Shown: positions 51,320-60,629 of the stretch, piece after piece
Layout: the number at the start of each line of letters is the position of its first letter
Position numbering within the stretch: position 1 is the first letter of the stretch
Source of the DNA: Mucilaginibacter straminoryzae
Lineage (GTDB): Bacteria > Bacteroidota > Bacteroidia > Sphingobacteriales > Sphingobacteriaceae
Reading direction: 5' to 3'
Assembly (NCBI RefSeq): GCF_022953055.1
Contig: NZ_JALJEJ010000008.1
Span: 124,001-188,000, forward strand
Length of the DNA stretch: 64,000 nucleotides
Notes under the pieces: model-generated
What the model was told of the DNA's origin: nothing
The model's database searches: none
What the model saw: the letters and a program-made list of their open reading frames with translations, nothing else
Made by a program: the position numbers and the translations under genes

Positions 51320-52057
51320 ATGAAAATCTTAGTATGTATTAGTAACGTACCAGATACCACGACAAAAATAACTTTTACCGCTAATAACACGCAATTTAAT
51401 CCCGCAGGTGTGCAGTTTATCATTAATCCTTACGATGAAATTGCACTGGCCCGCGCCATTGAACTTACCGACGGTGGAAACGGTAGCGTGACCGTGATTC
51501 ACGTTGGTGAAGCCGCCAACGAACCTACTATCCGTAAAGCTTTAGCTATCGGCGCTACAGACGCTGTGCGCGTGAATGCACCCGCCCATGATGCTTATTT
51601 TGTTGCTGTTCAAATTGCGGCATACGCTCGCGAAAATCAGTTCGACCTGATCCTGACCGGCCGGGAATCCATCGATTATAACGGCAGTAAAGTGGCGGCT
51701 ATGGTAGGCGAATTGCTGGACATACCTTCGGTTTCTATTATAAAAAAGCTGGATGTTGACGGCAATAGTGCTACCGTTGAACGTGAAATAGAAGGCGGAA
51801 AAGAGCTGCTAACCATTCCTTTTCCTTTTGTAGCGGGTACCACAGAGGGCGTTGCCGAACCAAAGATCCCCAACATGCGTGGGATTATGTCTGCCAGAAC
51901 CAAACCGTTGACAGTGGTAGAACCGGTAACTGTACAAAACAACAGCGAAGTGCTGAGCTATGAAACGCCTGCCCCGCGCGGCCAGGTTAAAATGGTTGCT
52001 GCCGATGACGCCGCAAAACTTATCTACCTGCTGCATACCGAAGCAAAAGTTATCTAA
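51320..52057 (+). CDS. etfB: Electron transfer flavoprotein beta subunit
   Basis: A 245-residue ETF beta subunit, which holds AMP and shuttles electrons from acyl-CoA dehydrogenases. Family features are MKILVCISNVPDTTTKI, NPYDEIALARAIEL and DLILTGRESIDYNGSKVAAMVGELLDIPSVS. It lies 30 bp upstream of etfA in the same direction, so the two form an operon. Confidence 0.95.
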   Translation: MKILVCISNVPDTTTKITFTANNTQFNPAGVQFIINPYDEIALARAIELTDGGNGSVTVIHVGEAANEPTIRKALAIGATDAVRVNAPAHDAYFVAVQIAAYARENQFDLILTGRESIDYNGSKVAAMVGELLDIPSVSIIKKLDVDGNSATVEREIEGGKELLTIPFPFVAGTTEGVAEPKIPNMRGIMSARTKPLTVVEPVTVQNNSEVLSYETPAPRGQVKMVAADDAAKLIYLLHTEAKVI

Positions 52058-52087
52058 CTAATTTCATCACCATTATCAGAACCAATT

Positions 52088-53065
52088 ATGCCTGTTTTAG
52101 TATATGCAGAAAACACGGAGGGTAAATTCAAAAAGTCTGTTTTTGAAGCTGTTTCCTATGCCCGTGCCATTGCAGATCAAAATAACACTTCCCTTACCGC
52201 AATATCAATCGGCAACGTAGATGCCGGTATTTTAAATGAACTGGCCAAATACGGCGCTGACAAGATACTGAACGTTGCTAACGACCAATTGAAGAATTTC
52301 GTTAACCAGGCTTATGCATCTGTTATTGCATCTGCTGCAAAAAGCGAAGGCTCGGACGTAGTCGTTATTTCCAACTCGTTTTCGGGGCGGGGCCTTGCTC
52401 CTCGCGTTGCAGTAAAGCTGGAAGCCGGACTGGCAGATGGCACTGTTGCTTTGCCGGAGCAGAACAACGGAAAATTTACCGTTAAAAAGACTGCCTTCTC
52501 AGGTAAAGCGTTTGCCACGATCGAACTAACTTCGGCTAATAAAATAATCACCCTTACGCCTAACTCGTATCAGGTTACAGAAAAGCCTACCGGTGCAACT
52601 GCACAAGATTTTTCTGTTGAACCAAAAGAATCTGATTTCAGAGCAGTTTTAAAGGAAATTGCAAAAGCAGCAGGAAAAATCTCACTACCGGATGCAGAGA
52701 TCGTTGTATCGGGCGGACGCGGTTTAAAGGGGCCTGAAAACTGGCATCTGGTAGAAGACCTTGCTACAGAATTAGGCGCAGCTACAGCCTGTTCAAAGCC
52801 GGTATCAGATGCGGGGTGGCGCCCTCATGAAGAGCACGTTGGACAAACCGGCATCGCTGTCAGTCCAAATTTGTATATTGCGATTGGAATTTCAGGGGCA
52901 ATACAGCACCTGGCAGGTATCAGTTCTTCAAAAGTTATTGTTGTGATCAACAAAGATGCAGAAGCGCCGTTTTTTAAGGTAGCAGACTACGGAATTGTAG
53001 GCGATGCGTTTGATGTGGTACCAAAATTGATTGAAGCTGTGAAAGCCTTTAAGGCATCGGTATAA
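52088..53065 (+). CDS. etfA: Electron transfer flavoprotein alpha subunit
   Basis: A 325-residue ETF alpha subunit that binds FAD. The C-terminal FAD region has [38 protein letters not shown] and [14 protein letters not shown], then [21 protein letters not shown]. It pairs with EtfB upstream. The nuclease gene follows by 24 bp, perhaps in the same transcript. Confidence 0.96.
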   Translation: MPVLVYAENTEGKFKKSVFEAVSYARAIADQNNTSLTAISIGNVDAGILNELAKYGADKILNVANDQLKNFVNQAYASVIASAAKSEGSDVVVISNSFSGRGLAPRVAVKLEAGLADGTVALPEQNNGKFTVKKTAFSGKAFATIELTSANKIITLTPNSYQVTEKPTGATAQDFSVEPKESDFRAVLKEIAKAAGKISLPDAEIVVSGGRGLKGPENWHLVEDLATELGAATACSKPVSDAGWRPHEEHVGQTGIAVSPNLYIAIGISGAIQHLAGISSSKVIVVINKDAEAPFFKVADYGIVGDAFDVVPKLIEAVKAFKASV

Positions 53066-53089
53066 AAAGGAAAATGGATATTCTTTGTG

Positions 53090-53704
53090 ATGGGGAATAA
53101 TATGAAAAAAATAAAGCTGGACATAGTTGGCCTTTCTTACAGCCAAACACAGTCTGGCGCATATGCCCTTGTTTTGGGCGAAGTAAGCGGACGCAGAAGA
53201 TTGCCGATCATCATCGGTAGCTTTGAGGCACAGGCCATAGCCATAGAAATTGAAAAGATGACACCGAGCCGCCCGCTTACACACGATCTTTTTAAAAGCT
53301 TTGCCCAGGCATTCAATATCGGCATACAGGAGATTATCATTTATAACTTGGTTGATGGCATTTTCTATTCTAAGCTGATCTGCTCAGATGGTAAAAAGAC
53401 ATTAGAAATAGATGCCCGTACTTCAGACGCAATTGCAATGGCTGTACGTTTTGATTGTCCGATTTTTACTTATGAATTCATCCTTTCTACAGCGGGTATT
53501 GTAATAGAGGGCAATGATTTTGTATACCTGGAAAACCTGAACGAACCTGCCGAAGAAAAAGCTACGCCGACATCCACAGCGGCTGGCTATACTGCTTTAA
53601 GTGACGATGAACTTAAGACCAAATTGCAGGAAGCCCTTAATGAAGAAGCTTACGAAAAGGCAGCAAAGATCCGTGACGAACTGAATAAAAGAAAAGCATC
53701 ATAG
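53090..53704 (+). CDS. Bifunctional nuclease (BFN) family protein with UVR motif
   Basis: A 204-residue protein with an N-terminal BFN/DUF151 domain (residues 5-140: LDIVGLSYSQTQSGAYALVLGEVSGRRRLPIIIGSFEAQAIAIEIE) and a C-terminal UvrB/UvrC-type helical motif (LKTKLQEALNEEAYEKAAKIRDELNKRK). BFN proteins have nuclease-like activity and bind nucleic acids; the exact role is unsettled. The start could be the ATG at 53090 or at 53102. Downstream are two copies of a GAGACGCAA palindrome. Confidence 0.85.
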   Translation: MGNNMKKIKLDIVGLSYSQTQSGAYALVLGEVSGRRRLPIIIGSFEAQAIAIEIEKMTPSRPLTHDLFKSFAQAFNIGIQEIIIYNLVDGIFYSKLICSDGKKTLEIDARTSDAIAMAVRFDCPIFTYEFILSTAGIVIEGNDFVYLENLNEPAEEKATPTSTAAGYTALSDDELKTKLQEALNEEAYEKAAKIRDELNKRKAS

Positions 53705-53716
53705 CTTGGATTTGCA

Positions 53717-53738
53717 GAGGCGCAATATTTTGCGTCTC
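53717..53738. repeat. GAGACGCAA-type palindrome, copy 1
   Basis: GAGGCGCAATATTTTGCGTCTC is nearly self-complementary (ends GAGGCGCAA / TTGCGTCTC). Related elements are widespread in this phylum. It may end transcription of the nuclease gene. Confidence 0.75.
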
Positions 53739-53799
53739 ATTTTATTCTCCTTTTTTAATCTGTTATCTCCGGCATTTAATATCATACTGCGATTTTTTC

Positions 53800-53822
53800 G
53801 GAGACGCAAAGTGTTGCGTCTC
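53800..53822. repeat. GAGACGCAA-type palindrome, copy 2
   Basis: GGAGACGCAA-AGTG-TTGCGTCTC is a near-perfect hairpin and a second member of the same family, 83 bp after the first. The stretch between (53739-53799) is AT-rich and holds no gene. Confidence 0.8.
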
Positions 53823-53927
53823 TACAATATCACGTTTTTCCTGAACAGCCTCTTTACCATTTCATAATATTTGGCTACTTTTCATCCTTAATTAACTAAT
53901 AACTATAATAAGATAAAACCTGTACAT

Positions 53928-55187
53928 ATGAATATTAAGTTTCGCTTAATACTGATGAACTTTATGCAGTTTTTTATTTGGGGGTCGTGGCTGCTAACCA
54001 TCGGTGCGTACTGGTTCCAGAACAAACATTGGTCTGGTGCGCAGTTCGGGGCGATATTTTCTACCATGGGCATTTCTGCGATTTTTATGCCCGCTTTAAC
54101 TGGTATAATTGCAGACCGCTTTGTTAATGCAGAAAAACTGTATGGCGTGATGCATATCCTGAATGCTATCGCATTGTTTACGCTACCAATGGTAAATAAC
54201 CCGGTTACCTTCTTTTGGGTAATTCTGATTAACATGTTTTTCTACATGCCGACGCTTTCCCTTTCTATCACTGTTGCCTATTCGGCACTTAAGGGACAAG
54301 GCATTGATGTCGTAAAAGCTTATCCGCCTATCCGTACTTGGGGCACAGTTGGTTTTATAGTCGCCCTGTGGACCGTCAGCCTTACGCATAACGAAACTTC
54401 TTCAAACCAGTTCTATATCGCCTCTGCTGTTGCGCTGGCGCTTGGTCTTTACGCATTTACTTTACCTAAATGTCCGCCGATGCTGCACGTTCGCGAGGGT
54501 AAATCTTTTGTTGACCTGTTGGGGTTGAATGCCTTCCGTCTGTTTAAATCACAGCGCTTCGCTATATTTTTTATCTTTTCTATGCTGCTCGGTGCAGCCT
54601 TACAGCTTACAAATGCTTACGGCGATACTTTCATCCATGATTTTGACAAGATACCGGCTTACCAAAATACCATCGCGGTAAAATACCCGGCTATCATCAT
54701 GTCCATTTCGCAGATATCTGAAACCTTGTTCATCCTGGCCATTCCGTTCTTCCTGCGCAAATTTGGTATCAAATATGTAATGCTTTTCAGCATGCTGGCC
54801 TGGGTGTTGCGTTTCGGTTTATTTGCTTTTGGTAACCCGGCAGATGGTTTATGGATGATTGTGCTTTCCTGCATTGTGTACGGCATGGCTTTCGACTTCT
54901 TCAACATTTCCGGATCGTTATTCGTGGAAACTCAGGCTACGCCAGAGATCAGGGCCAGCGCGCAGGGTTTGTTCATGATGATGGTAAACGGCTTTGGCGC
55001 TTTGTTCGGCAGTACCGTAAGCGGACTGATCATTGATAAGTTTTTCACGAATACCAACCAGGCAAAAGACTGGCACGGCATCTGGCTTACCTTTGCTGCT
55101 TATGCTTTGGTGATTGCCGTGATCTTCCCGTTTGTATTCAGGTACAAGCACAACGCAGCCTTAAAACACGCTATTGAACATATATAA
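53928..55187 (+). CDS. Nucleoside:H+ symporter (NupG/XapB type)
   Basis: A 419-residue inner-membrane transporter with 12 predicted segments. MNIKFRLILMNFMQFFIWGSWLLTIGAYWF and GIIADRFVNAEKLYG near the N-terminus and IPAYQNTIAVKYPAIIMSISQ in the middle match NHS-family nucleoside permeases, which take up nucleosides with protons. The substrate range is not shown by the sequence. A hairpin follows. Confidence 0.87.
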   Translation: MNIKFRLILMNFMQFFIWGSWLLTIGAYWFQNKHWSGAQFGAIFSTMGISAIFMPALTGIIADRFVNAEKLYGVMHILNAIALFTLPMVNNPVTFFWVILINMFFYMPTLSLSITVAYSALKGQGIDVVKAYPPIRTWGTVGFIVALWTVSLTHNETSSNQFYIASAVALALGLYAFTLPKCPPMLHVREGKSFVDLLGLNAFRLFKSQRFAIFFIFSMLLGAALQLTNAYGDTFIHDFDKIPAYQNTIAVKYPAIIMSISQISETLFILAIPFFLRKFGIKYVMLFSMLAWVLRFGLFAFGNPADGLWMIVLSCIVYGMAFDFFNISGSLFVETQATPEIRASAQGLFMMMVNGFGALFGSTVSGLIIDKFFTNTNQAKDWHGIWLTFAAYALVIAVIFPFVFRYKHNAALKHAIEHI

Positions 55188-55221
55188 TTATTGAAGCAAA
55201 ATCGCGCAGTTTTGTTATTTT

Positions 55222-55245
55222 TAAGGGCAGCTTTGGCTGCCCTTA
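55222..55245. terminator. Hairpin after the nucleoside transporter gene
   Basis: TAAGGGCAGC-TTTG-GCTGCCCTTA is a perfect stem. A T run lies on the 5' side only, so its role as a terminator is uncertain. Confidence 0.5.
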
Positions 55246-55285
55246 CTACTGTTTATATAATCACTAACAGCACCTTTACCATCTG

Positions 55286-56371
55286 ATGAAAAAGCACTAC
55301 CGCCACGAAAATGACTGTTTGAATTGCGGTACGATACTCGAAGGCAAGTTTTGCCACCACTGCGGGCAGGAAAACCTGCAGATTAAAGAAAACTTTGGTC
55401 ACCTGATGAACCACGCCATCAGCGATTATTTCCATTTCGACCACCAGTTTTTCCACACACTAAAACCGCTTTTATTTAAACCTGGCAAGCTTACCAACGA
55501 GTATATGGCCGGCAGGCGGGTACAATATCTGCATCCTATCAAGATGTACATCTTCATCAGCCTGGTGTTCTTTGTCTTGTTTTTCAAAAAGAACGCTCAT
55601 GAGGGCGAAAAAACAGAGGTGAAACACAAAAAAGTAACCAAAGAACAGATTGATAGTGCGAAACGTGTAATTGAGAACGCCCCCATATTAGGCAGCGCCA
55701 CCAAGGAAATTATTACCAAAAGGCTTGATGAAGGTGAACGCCGGGATAGTATAAAAAAAGCGAAACATAAAAACAACATAGAAGATGAAGACGTTGACGA
55801 TGGGTTTGTAAAAGCAGATTTTTCAGACGTCGTCGAAACAGATAAGTATCCGAACTATGAAGCCTACCTTGCTGCCCAAAAGAAACTGCCGGAAAACAAG
55901 CAGGACGGTTTTATTAAGAACCTGATAGTTAGGAAGAAATTTGATTACAAGAAAAAGGGAGGCGACCCGAAAGAGGCTATCGAGGAAGAGGTAAAGCACA
56001 ATGTGCCCAAAATGATGTTTCTTTTGCTGCCTATTTTCGCACTGATTTTAAGTATCGCTTTTAGAAAGAACCGGAAGTATTATGTAGAGCACCTGATCTT
56101 TTCCTTCCATCTGCATTGCTTCGTGTTTTTGTTCCTATCGGTATCTATGTTGCTACAATGGATAATTCCAGGCAAAGCTTTCCATGACCTGTTAGATCTG
56201 GCGGTGATGATCTGCCTGGTAATCTATGTTTATAAAGCGCTAAGGGCGGTATACCATCGCGGACGCGGAAGAACGATCAGCAAAATGTTCGGTATGTCAT
56301 TTATGTACCTGATGGTTTTTGGTATTTGCTACAGCTTTGTCTATTTTATTTCTGCGCTTACTGCAGCATAA
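55286..56371 (+). CDS. DUF3667 membrane protein
   Basis: A 361-residue protein with an N-terminal zinc-ribbon-like pair (CLNCG and CHHCG, near residues 10-30), the DUF3667 core (HLMNHAISDYFHFDHQFFHTLKPLLFKPGKLTNEYMAGRRVQYLHPIKMYIFISLVFFVLFF) and further membrane segments in the last 120 residues. A long charged insert (about residues 110-240) separates them. The function is unknown; the family is common in Bacteroidota. It stands alone between transporters. Confidence 0.85.
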   Translation: MKKHYRHENDCLNCGTILEGKFCHHCGQENLQIKENFGHLMNHAISDYFHFDHQFFHTLKPLLFKPGKLTNEYMAGRRVQYLHPIKMYIFISLVFFVLFFKKNAHEGEKTEVKHKKVTKEQIDSAKRVIENAPILGSATKEIITKRLDEGERRDSIKKAKHKNNIEDEDVDDGFVKADFSDVVETDKYPNYEAYLAAQKKLPENKQDGFIKNLIVRKKFDYKKKGGDPKEAIEEEVKHNVPKMMFLLLPIFALILSIAFRKNRKYYVEHLIFSFHLHCFVFLFLSVSMLLQWIIPGKAFHDLLDLAVMICLVIYVYKALRAVYHRGRGRTISKMFGMSFMYLMVFGICYSFVYFISALTAA

Positions 56372-56423
56372 GAAAAGAAGGCGGGGCATTGACTAATTTT
56401 CGATGCCCAGCCTGCTATAAAAA

Positions 56424-57581
56424 TTAAGGTTTCAGTACCACCTTCACGCAATCGTCTTCTTTATTCTTGAAAATATTATAAGCATGGGCTGCTTCGCTTA
56501 ACGGCAGCGAATGTGATATAATATCATTCAGCACCACCTTCTCCTGTTTAACCAGGTCTATCAGGTGGTCTATGTAATTTAATACCGGTGCCTGCCCCTG
56601 CTTAATGGTAATGCCTTTATCAAACATCCGGTGTACCGGGAAGTTATCATAAGGTGTGCCATAAACTCCAACCACACTCACTGTTCCACCCCTGCGAACG
56701 GCCTTAAAGCACATTTCCATTACTTTTATACTGCCCTTTTCGAAATTAAGGGTAGCCTTAACCTTATCCAGGATATTACGCTCGGCTTCGAACCCTACTG
56801 CATCTACGCAGACATCTGCGCCGCGGCCGCCCGTCATGGACCGTATGGCTTCCACTACATCCACATCGTGCGGGTTCAATGTTTCCACTTTATTTGCCTC
56901 GCGTGCCTTATTTAATCGGTAGTTGAGCGGATCTATCGCAATTACACGGCTTGCACCATTTATCCAGGCAGCTTTTTGCGCCATTAACCCTACCGGCCCC
57001 GAACCAAAAATAGCTACCACTTCACCGCCTTTAAGCTGCGCCCAGTCGATGGCAGACCACCCAGTAGGAAAAATATCCGTAAGGAACAGCACCTGCTCGT
57101 CAGTCATGTTATCGGGTACAATACGCGGACTGATATCCGCATAAGGTACACGGACATACTCTGCCTGGCCGCCGCTATAACCGCCATACAGATCTGTGTA
57201 TCCGTATAATGCGCCACCCTTTTGGTCTAACAAATCGCCATTAGGGCCGTAATGTTCATGATTAGAATTTTCGCAATGCGGCGAAGCGCCATGCGTACAG
57301 AAAAAGCAATGGCCACAAGAGATAGGAAAAGGCACCACTACCCTGTCGCCGCGTTTCAGACGTTTAACGGAAGGACCAACCTCTTCAACAATCCCCATAA
57401 ACTCGTGGCCCATGATCAAGTCTTTAGCCTGCGGAATGCCCCCGTCAAGAATATGTAAATCGGATCCGCATATCGCGGTAGAAGTTACTTTTAAAATCAC
57501 GTCGCCCGCTTCCTCTATCCGCGGATCATCGACGGTATCGACACTGATATCGCCGGGTTTGTGAAATACTGCTGCTTTCAT
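56424..57581 (-). CDS. Zinc-dependent alcohol/formaldehyde dehydrogenase
   Basis: A 385-residue medium-chain dehydrogenase. The catalytic zinc site CGSDLHILDGG and GHEFMGIVEEVG is followed by the structural zinc cluster CGHCFFCTHGASPHC; the NAD-binding Rossmann motif is GSGPVGLMAQKAA. It resembles glutathione-independent formaldehyde dehydrogenases of the FdhA group, which are often annotated as threonine or alcohol dehydrogenases. The substrate is not settled. Monocistronic; convergent with the DUF3667 gene. Confidence 0.87.
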   Translation of the reverse strand: MKAAVFHKPGDISVDTVDDPRIEEAGDVILKVTSTAICGSDLHILDGGIPQAKDLIMGHEFMGIVEEVGPSVKRLKRGDRVVVPFPISCGHCFFCTHGASPHCENSNHEHYGPNGDLLDQKGGALYGYTDLYGGYSGGQAEYVRVPYADISPRIVPDNMTDEQVLFLTDIFPTGWSAIDWAQLKGGEVVAIFGSGPVGLMAQKAAWINGASRVIAIDPLNYRLNKAREANKVETLNPHDVDVVEAIRSMTGGRGADVCVDAVGFEAERNILDKVKATLNFEKGSIKVMEMCFKAVRRGGTVSVVGVYGTPYDNFPVHRMFDKGITIKQGQAPVLNYIDHLIDLVKQEKVVLNDIISHSLPLSEAAHAYNIFKNKEDDCVKVVLKP

Positions 57582-57664
57582 AATTTAAGTTTAAAAATTT
57601 AACTTATAAGAAACAGTATTTATAATAGATAGTTTCAATGCGTTGATCACATTATAGCTTCAAG

Positions 57665-58288
57665 CTATAAGCCGAACAAACGGTAAGCTACCGTGAAATT
57701 GAAAAGGTTGATCTTGGTTTTGGCATCGCCATCACCGGTAGGGATTTTGTTTAGGCCGAGTTCATACCTCAAATCGAACGAAATTTGTTTGATATCCAGG
57801 CCTGCGCCAAACTGCCAGGCGTAATTTTGATCTTTATACCGAAGATTAACGGCATTGCCAAAGGCAGAAGAATAGTTCTGATCTTTATTAATAGCAAAGG
57901 AAACCAAGGGGCCGGTATTAAACCTGGCACCAACCCCTAATGCGCCAACACGGGTACCTATAAGCAACGGGAGATCCAGACTGCTGAAACTCGCTTTATT
58001 TTCGGCACTGGTATTATCGGCACGTACCGTAACGTTCTTGGTGGTATAGTATAATTCGGGCTGAAAATGCAGACCTGCGCCACCTACCCTTGCCCACAAA
58101 CCGCCTATAAAACCGGCGCGGTTATCGCCGCTTAAATTTCCAAAAGTTGAACTGGTGTTGATGCTGGTTAAATTAACCCCGCCTTTTACACCAAACTGAA
58201 AAGTTGGTAATAGCTGGGCATTAACCTGTCCACAGATGATAGTCAGCAATATTGTTGCGAAAAGATAGATTTTTCTCATAGGTTTCAA
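57665..58288 (-). CDS. Outer-membrane beta-barrel protein (PorT/OmpW-like)
   Basis: A 207-residue exported protein. The signal peptide ends near residue 24 (CGQVNAQ); an in-frame Met four codons in is an equally likely start. The mature part shows alternating strands with FGVKGGVNLTSINTSSTFG and FQPELYYTT, which is typical of the outer-membrane beta-barrel domain (PF13568). It ends with FTVAYRLFGL. Function unknown; it follows TolC by about 96 bp on the same strand. Confidence 0.75.
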   Translation of the reverse strand: MKPMRKIYLFATILLTIICGQVNAQLLPTFQFGVKGGVNLTSINTSSTFGNLSGDNRAGFIGGLWARVGGAGLHFQPELYYTTKNVTVRADNTSAENKASFSSLDLPLLIGTRVGALGVGARFNTGPLVSFAINKDQNYSSAFGNAVNLRYKDQNYAWQFGAGLDIKQISFDLRYELGLNKIPTGDGDAKTKINLFNFTVAYRLFGL

Positions 58289-58384
58289 TCTTAAAACTTA
58301 ACGTTTTAAAATACGATAAGTTTTTAAACCAGAAAACCCTAAAAAAGAGCTTTCTGGTTTTACAATATTACAACTTAGGGCTAG

Positions 58385-59704
58385 TTATAACGTCAATTTC
58401 CCCTGGTAATAATCCAGGATCTTAGCACGAATAAAATAATCGTAGCGCGCACTGATGAGATTTAATTTCGCACGGTCCATGTTACCCTTTATCACAATAA
58501 ATTCTACAGAATTCAAAACGCCCGAATTAAATTTCACCTCGGCTACACGGAAAGATTCGCTGAAGGCATCTACCTGCTCTGTTAAAGTCTGGTAACGCTC
58601 ATAGGCGCTGGTCATGTTCACGTAAGCTTGCTCTACGTTCTTTCTCAGCAGTACCTTCGTATTCTCGTTGGTCGCCTGCGCTTCCAGCATATTGATCTTT
58701 GCCAGCGAAACGTTGTTTCGGTTTCTCCAATAGTTTAAAATTGGGATACTTAGGCCGAGCGTAAAATTCGTATTGTAGTTATTACGCAATTGCGAACCAT
58801 AGTTGGTGTTGCCCGTGCTGGAATAGTTGGTACCCCATCCGCCACCTAATGCGAGTGTTGGATATAGCGCGCCGCGGGCAGCGGATACCGCTTTGGCGCT
58901 GCTACGATAGCGTAATTCTGCGGCTTTCACTAATGGCAATCCGTTTAATGCCGTCTGATAAACTTGGTCTGCATTCTGCGTATACTGCCCGGGCAATTGG
59001 TCAGCCGGTATCGGTTGAATTTTTGCTTCCCGGTTAAACGGCACGTTCATCAACTGCATCAGGTTTAATTTAGCTGCATACATGGCATTGCGGGCATCTA
59101 TCAAATTCAGCTGATCGCTTGCCAGTTGCCCGCGAAGATCAGAAAGCTGGGAAGGAGAAATATTCCCGCTCTTATCCAGAATCTTCAATCTGTCTACTTG
59201 TTGTTTCGAAACCTCTACCTGGGTAGCGGTTTGGTTTAACAATTCCTGGTTATCCAATACCTGTAAATAGGTAGAAATCACGTTCAGTGTGATATCGTCC
59301 TTCGCTTGTTGGTAGGAAAGCTTTCCGGCCTGATAGGATAATGAATACTGCTTAATGGTATTCATCAGATTCATCCCGTTGAATAAAATTAAATTACTAT
59401 TCAGGTTATACTGAGCGAATTTGATCTGCTGGTTTACATAGTTATAAGTGGTAGGGTCCTGGCTGCGGCCGTTACTAATGGTATGCTGCACGTTACCGTT
59501 TACCGTAGGCAGCAGATTTTCGCGAGCCTGGTTCCAGTAAACGCGATCGCGCTCCATGTCAAGCTCGCTTTTACGAACGTCCAGATTGTTTTTTATCGCG
59601 ATATCAATACATTGCTGCAAGGTGTAAACCGTATCTGTCTGGCTAAAGGCAGGCAGCGTTGTGATAGCTAAAAATAGAACGAAGATATATTTTAAGTAGT
59701 TCAT
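58385..59704 (-). CDS. TolC family outer-membrane efflux protein
   Basis: A 439-residue outer-membrane factor with two copies of the OEP helical pattern: YTLQQCIDIAIKNNLDVRKSELDMERDRVYWNQARENLLPTVNG and SRYRSSAKAVSAARGALYPTLALGGGWG-like regions, with coiled helices between. It has a signal peptide (to about residue 21). It would form the outer-membrane duct of a tripartite exporter. The ABC ATPase gene lies 8 bp upstream, so the two share a transcript; no membrane-fusion protein gene is seen in the window. Confidence 0.92.
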   Translation of the reverse strand: MNYLKYIFVLFLAITTLPAFSQTDTVYTLQQCIDIAIKNNLDVRKSELDMERDRVYWNQARENLLPTVNGNVQHTISNGRSQDPTTYNYVNQQIKFAQYNLNSNLILFNGMNLMNTIKQYSLSYQAGKLSYQQAKDDITLNVISTYLQVLDNQELLNQTATQVEVSKQQVDRLKILDKSGNISPSQLSDLRGQLASDQLNLIDARNAMYAAKLNLMQLMNVPFNREAKIQPIPADQLPGQYTQNADQVYQTALNGLPLVKAAELRYRSSAKAVSAARGALYPTLALGGGWGTNYSSTGNTNYGSQLRNNYNTNFTLGLSIPILNYWRNRNNVSLAKINMLEAQATNENTKVLLRKNVEQAYVNMTSAYERYQTLTEQVDAFSESFRVAEVKFNSGVLNSVEFIVIKGNMDRAKLNLISARYDYFIRAKILDYYQGKLTL

Positions 59705-59712
59705 CTCTGCGA

Positions 59713-60390
59713 TCAGATATTTTTGATAGACTCTATTTTGCCGTCTAACAGGTTGATGATACGCGACCCATATTCGGCATTCTTTTCATTGTGTGTTACC
59801 TGAATGATGGTGACGTTATCCTCCTGGTTCAGTTTGCGGAAAAGCTCCATAATTTCCTCGCCCTGCTTAGAATTCAGGTTACCAGTGGGTTCGTCTGCAA
59901 GGATCAGGCGTGGCTTGCTGATCAACGCACGGGCAATACCCACCAATTGCTGCTGACCGCCTGACAATTGAGATGGGAACAGATCTTTCTTCCCGACAAT
60001 ATTAAAACGGTCCAGGATATCGGCTACCAACGCTTTACGTTCCCCTCCCTTAATATTCTGGTAAATCAAAGGAGTTTCGATGTTCTCATAAACCGTAAGC
60101 TCGTCTATCAGGTGGTATGCCTGAAATACAAAGCCGATATATTGTTTATACAGCGCGGTGCGTTGCTTCTCTTTCAACAAGTGTACACCTTCGCCCATAA
60201 AGTAATGGTAACCTTCTGACGGCTGATCAAGCATACCAATGATATTCAGTAAAGTTGATTTGCCGGAGCCGGACGGCCCCATGATAGAAACGAACTCGCC
60301 CTCTTCTACATCAAGATCGATATTATTCAGTACAAAATTCTTACTGCCGCCAACCTGGTAGTATTTAGAAATATTTTTTAGCGTTAACAT
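59713..60390 (-). CDS. MacB/LolD-type ABC transporter ATPase
   Basis: A 225-residue ATPase of the MacB/LolD group. Walker A is GPSGSGKSTLLN (about residues 38-49), the signature is LSGGQQQLVGIARA, and Walker B is LILADEPTGNL. The A-loop tyrosine is YYQVGG near the N-terminus. It powers the FtsX-type permease or TolC-linked export; the partial permease gene lies further upstream on the same strand, separated by the DUF4097-like gene and a terminator. Confidence 0.94.
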   Translation of the reverse strand: MLTLKNISKYYQVGGSKNFVLNNIDLDVEEGEFVSIMGPSGSGKSTLLNIIGMLDQPSEGYHYFMGEGVHLLKEKQRTALYKQYIGFVFQAYHLIDELTVYENIETPLIYQNIKGGERKALVADILDRFNIVGKKDLFPSQLSGGQQQLVGIARALISKPRLILADEPTGNLNSKQGEEIMELFRKLNQEDNVTIIQVTHNEKNAEYGSRIINLLDGKIESIKNI

Positions 60391-60572
60391 ATGCTTTTTA
60401 TGAATTATGATTTTGTTTCGGCTATGAACCTGCCACTAAAGTATCAATAACATACCAAATAAATAAAATACTTATAATCAATTAGTTATATAAAATTAGC
60501 AAAACTTAACTGTTCGCTTGTGCAACAAAACCGTTCGCTAATGATACACCGCCGATGCCAGTAACCGGATAA

Positions 60573-60607
60573 TAAAAAAGGGCAGTACGGAAACCCGTTA
60601 CTGCCCT
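60573..60607 (-). terminator. Terminator after the DUF4097-like gene
   Basis: On the minus strand GGGCAGTAACGGG-TTT-CCGTACTGCCC forms a hairpin (one unpaired base) followed by TTTTTT. It separates the DUF4097-like gene from the ABC ATPase gene. Confidence 0.8.
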
Positions 60608-60629
60608 GAAAGAATATGGTATTTTGCTC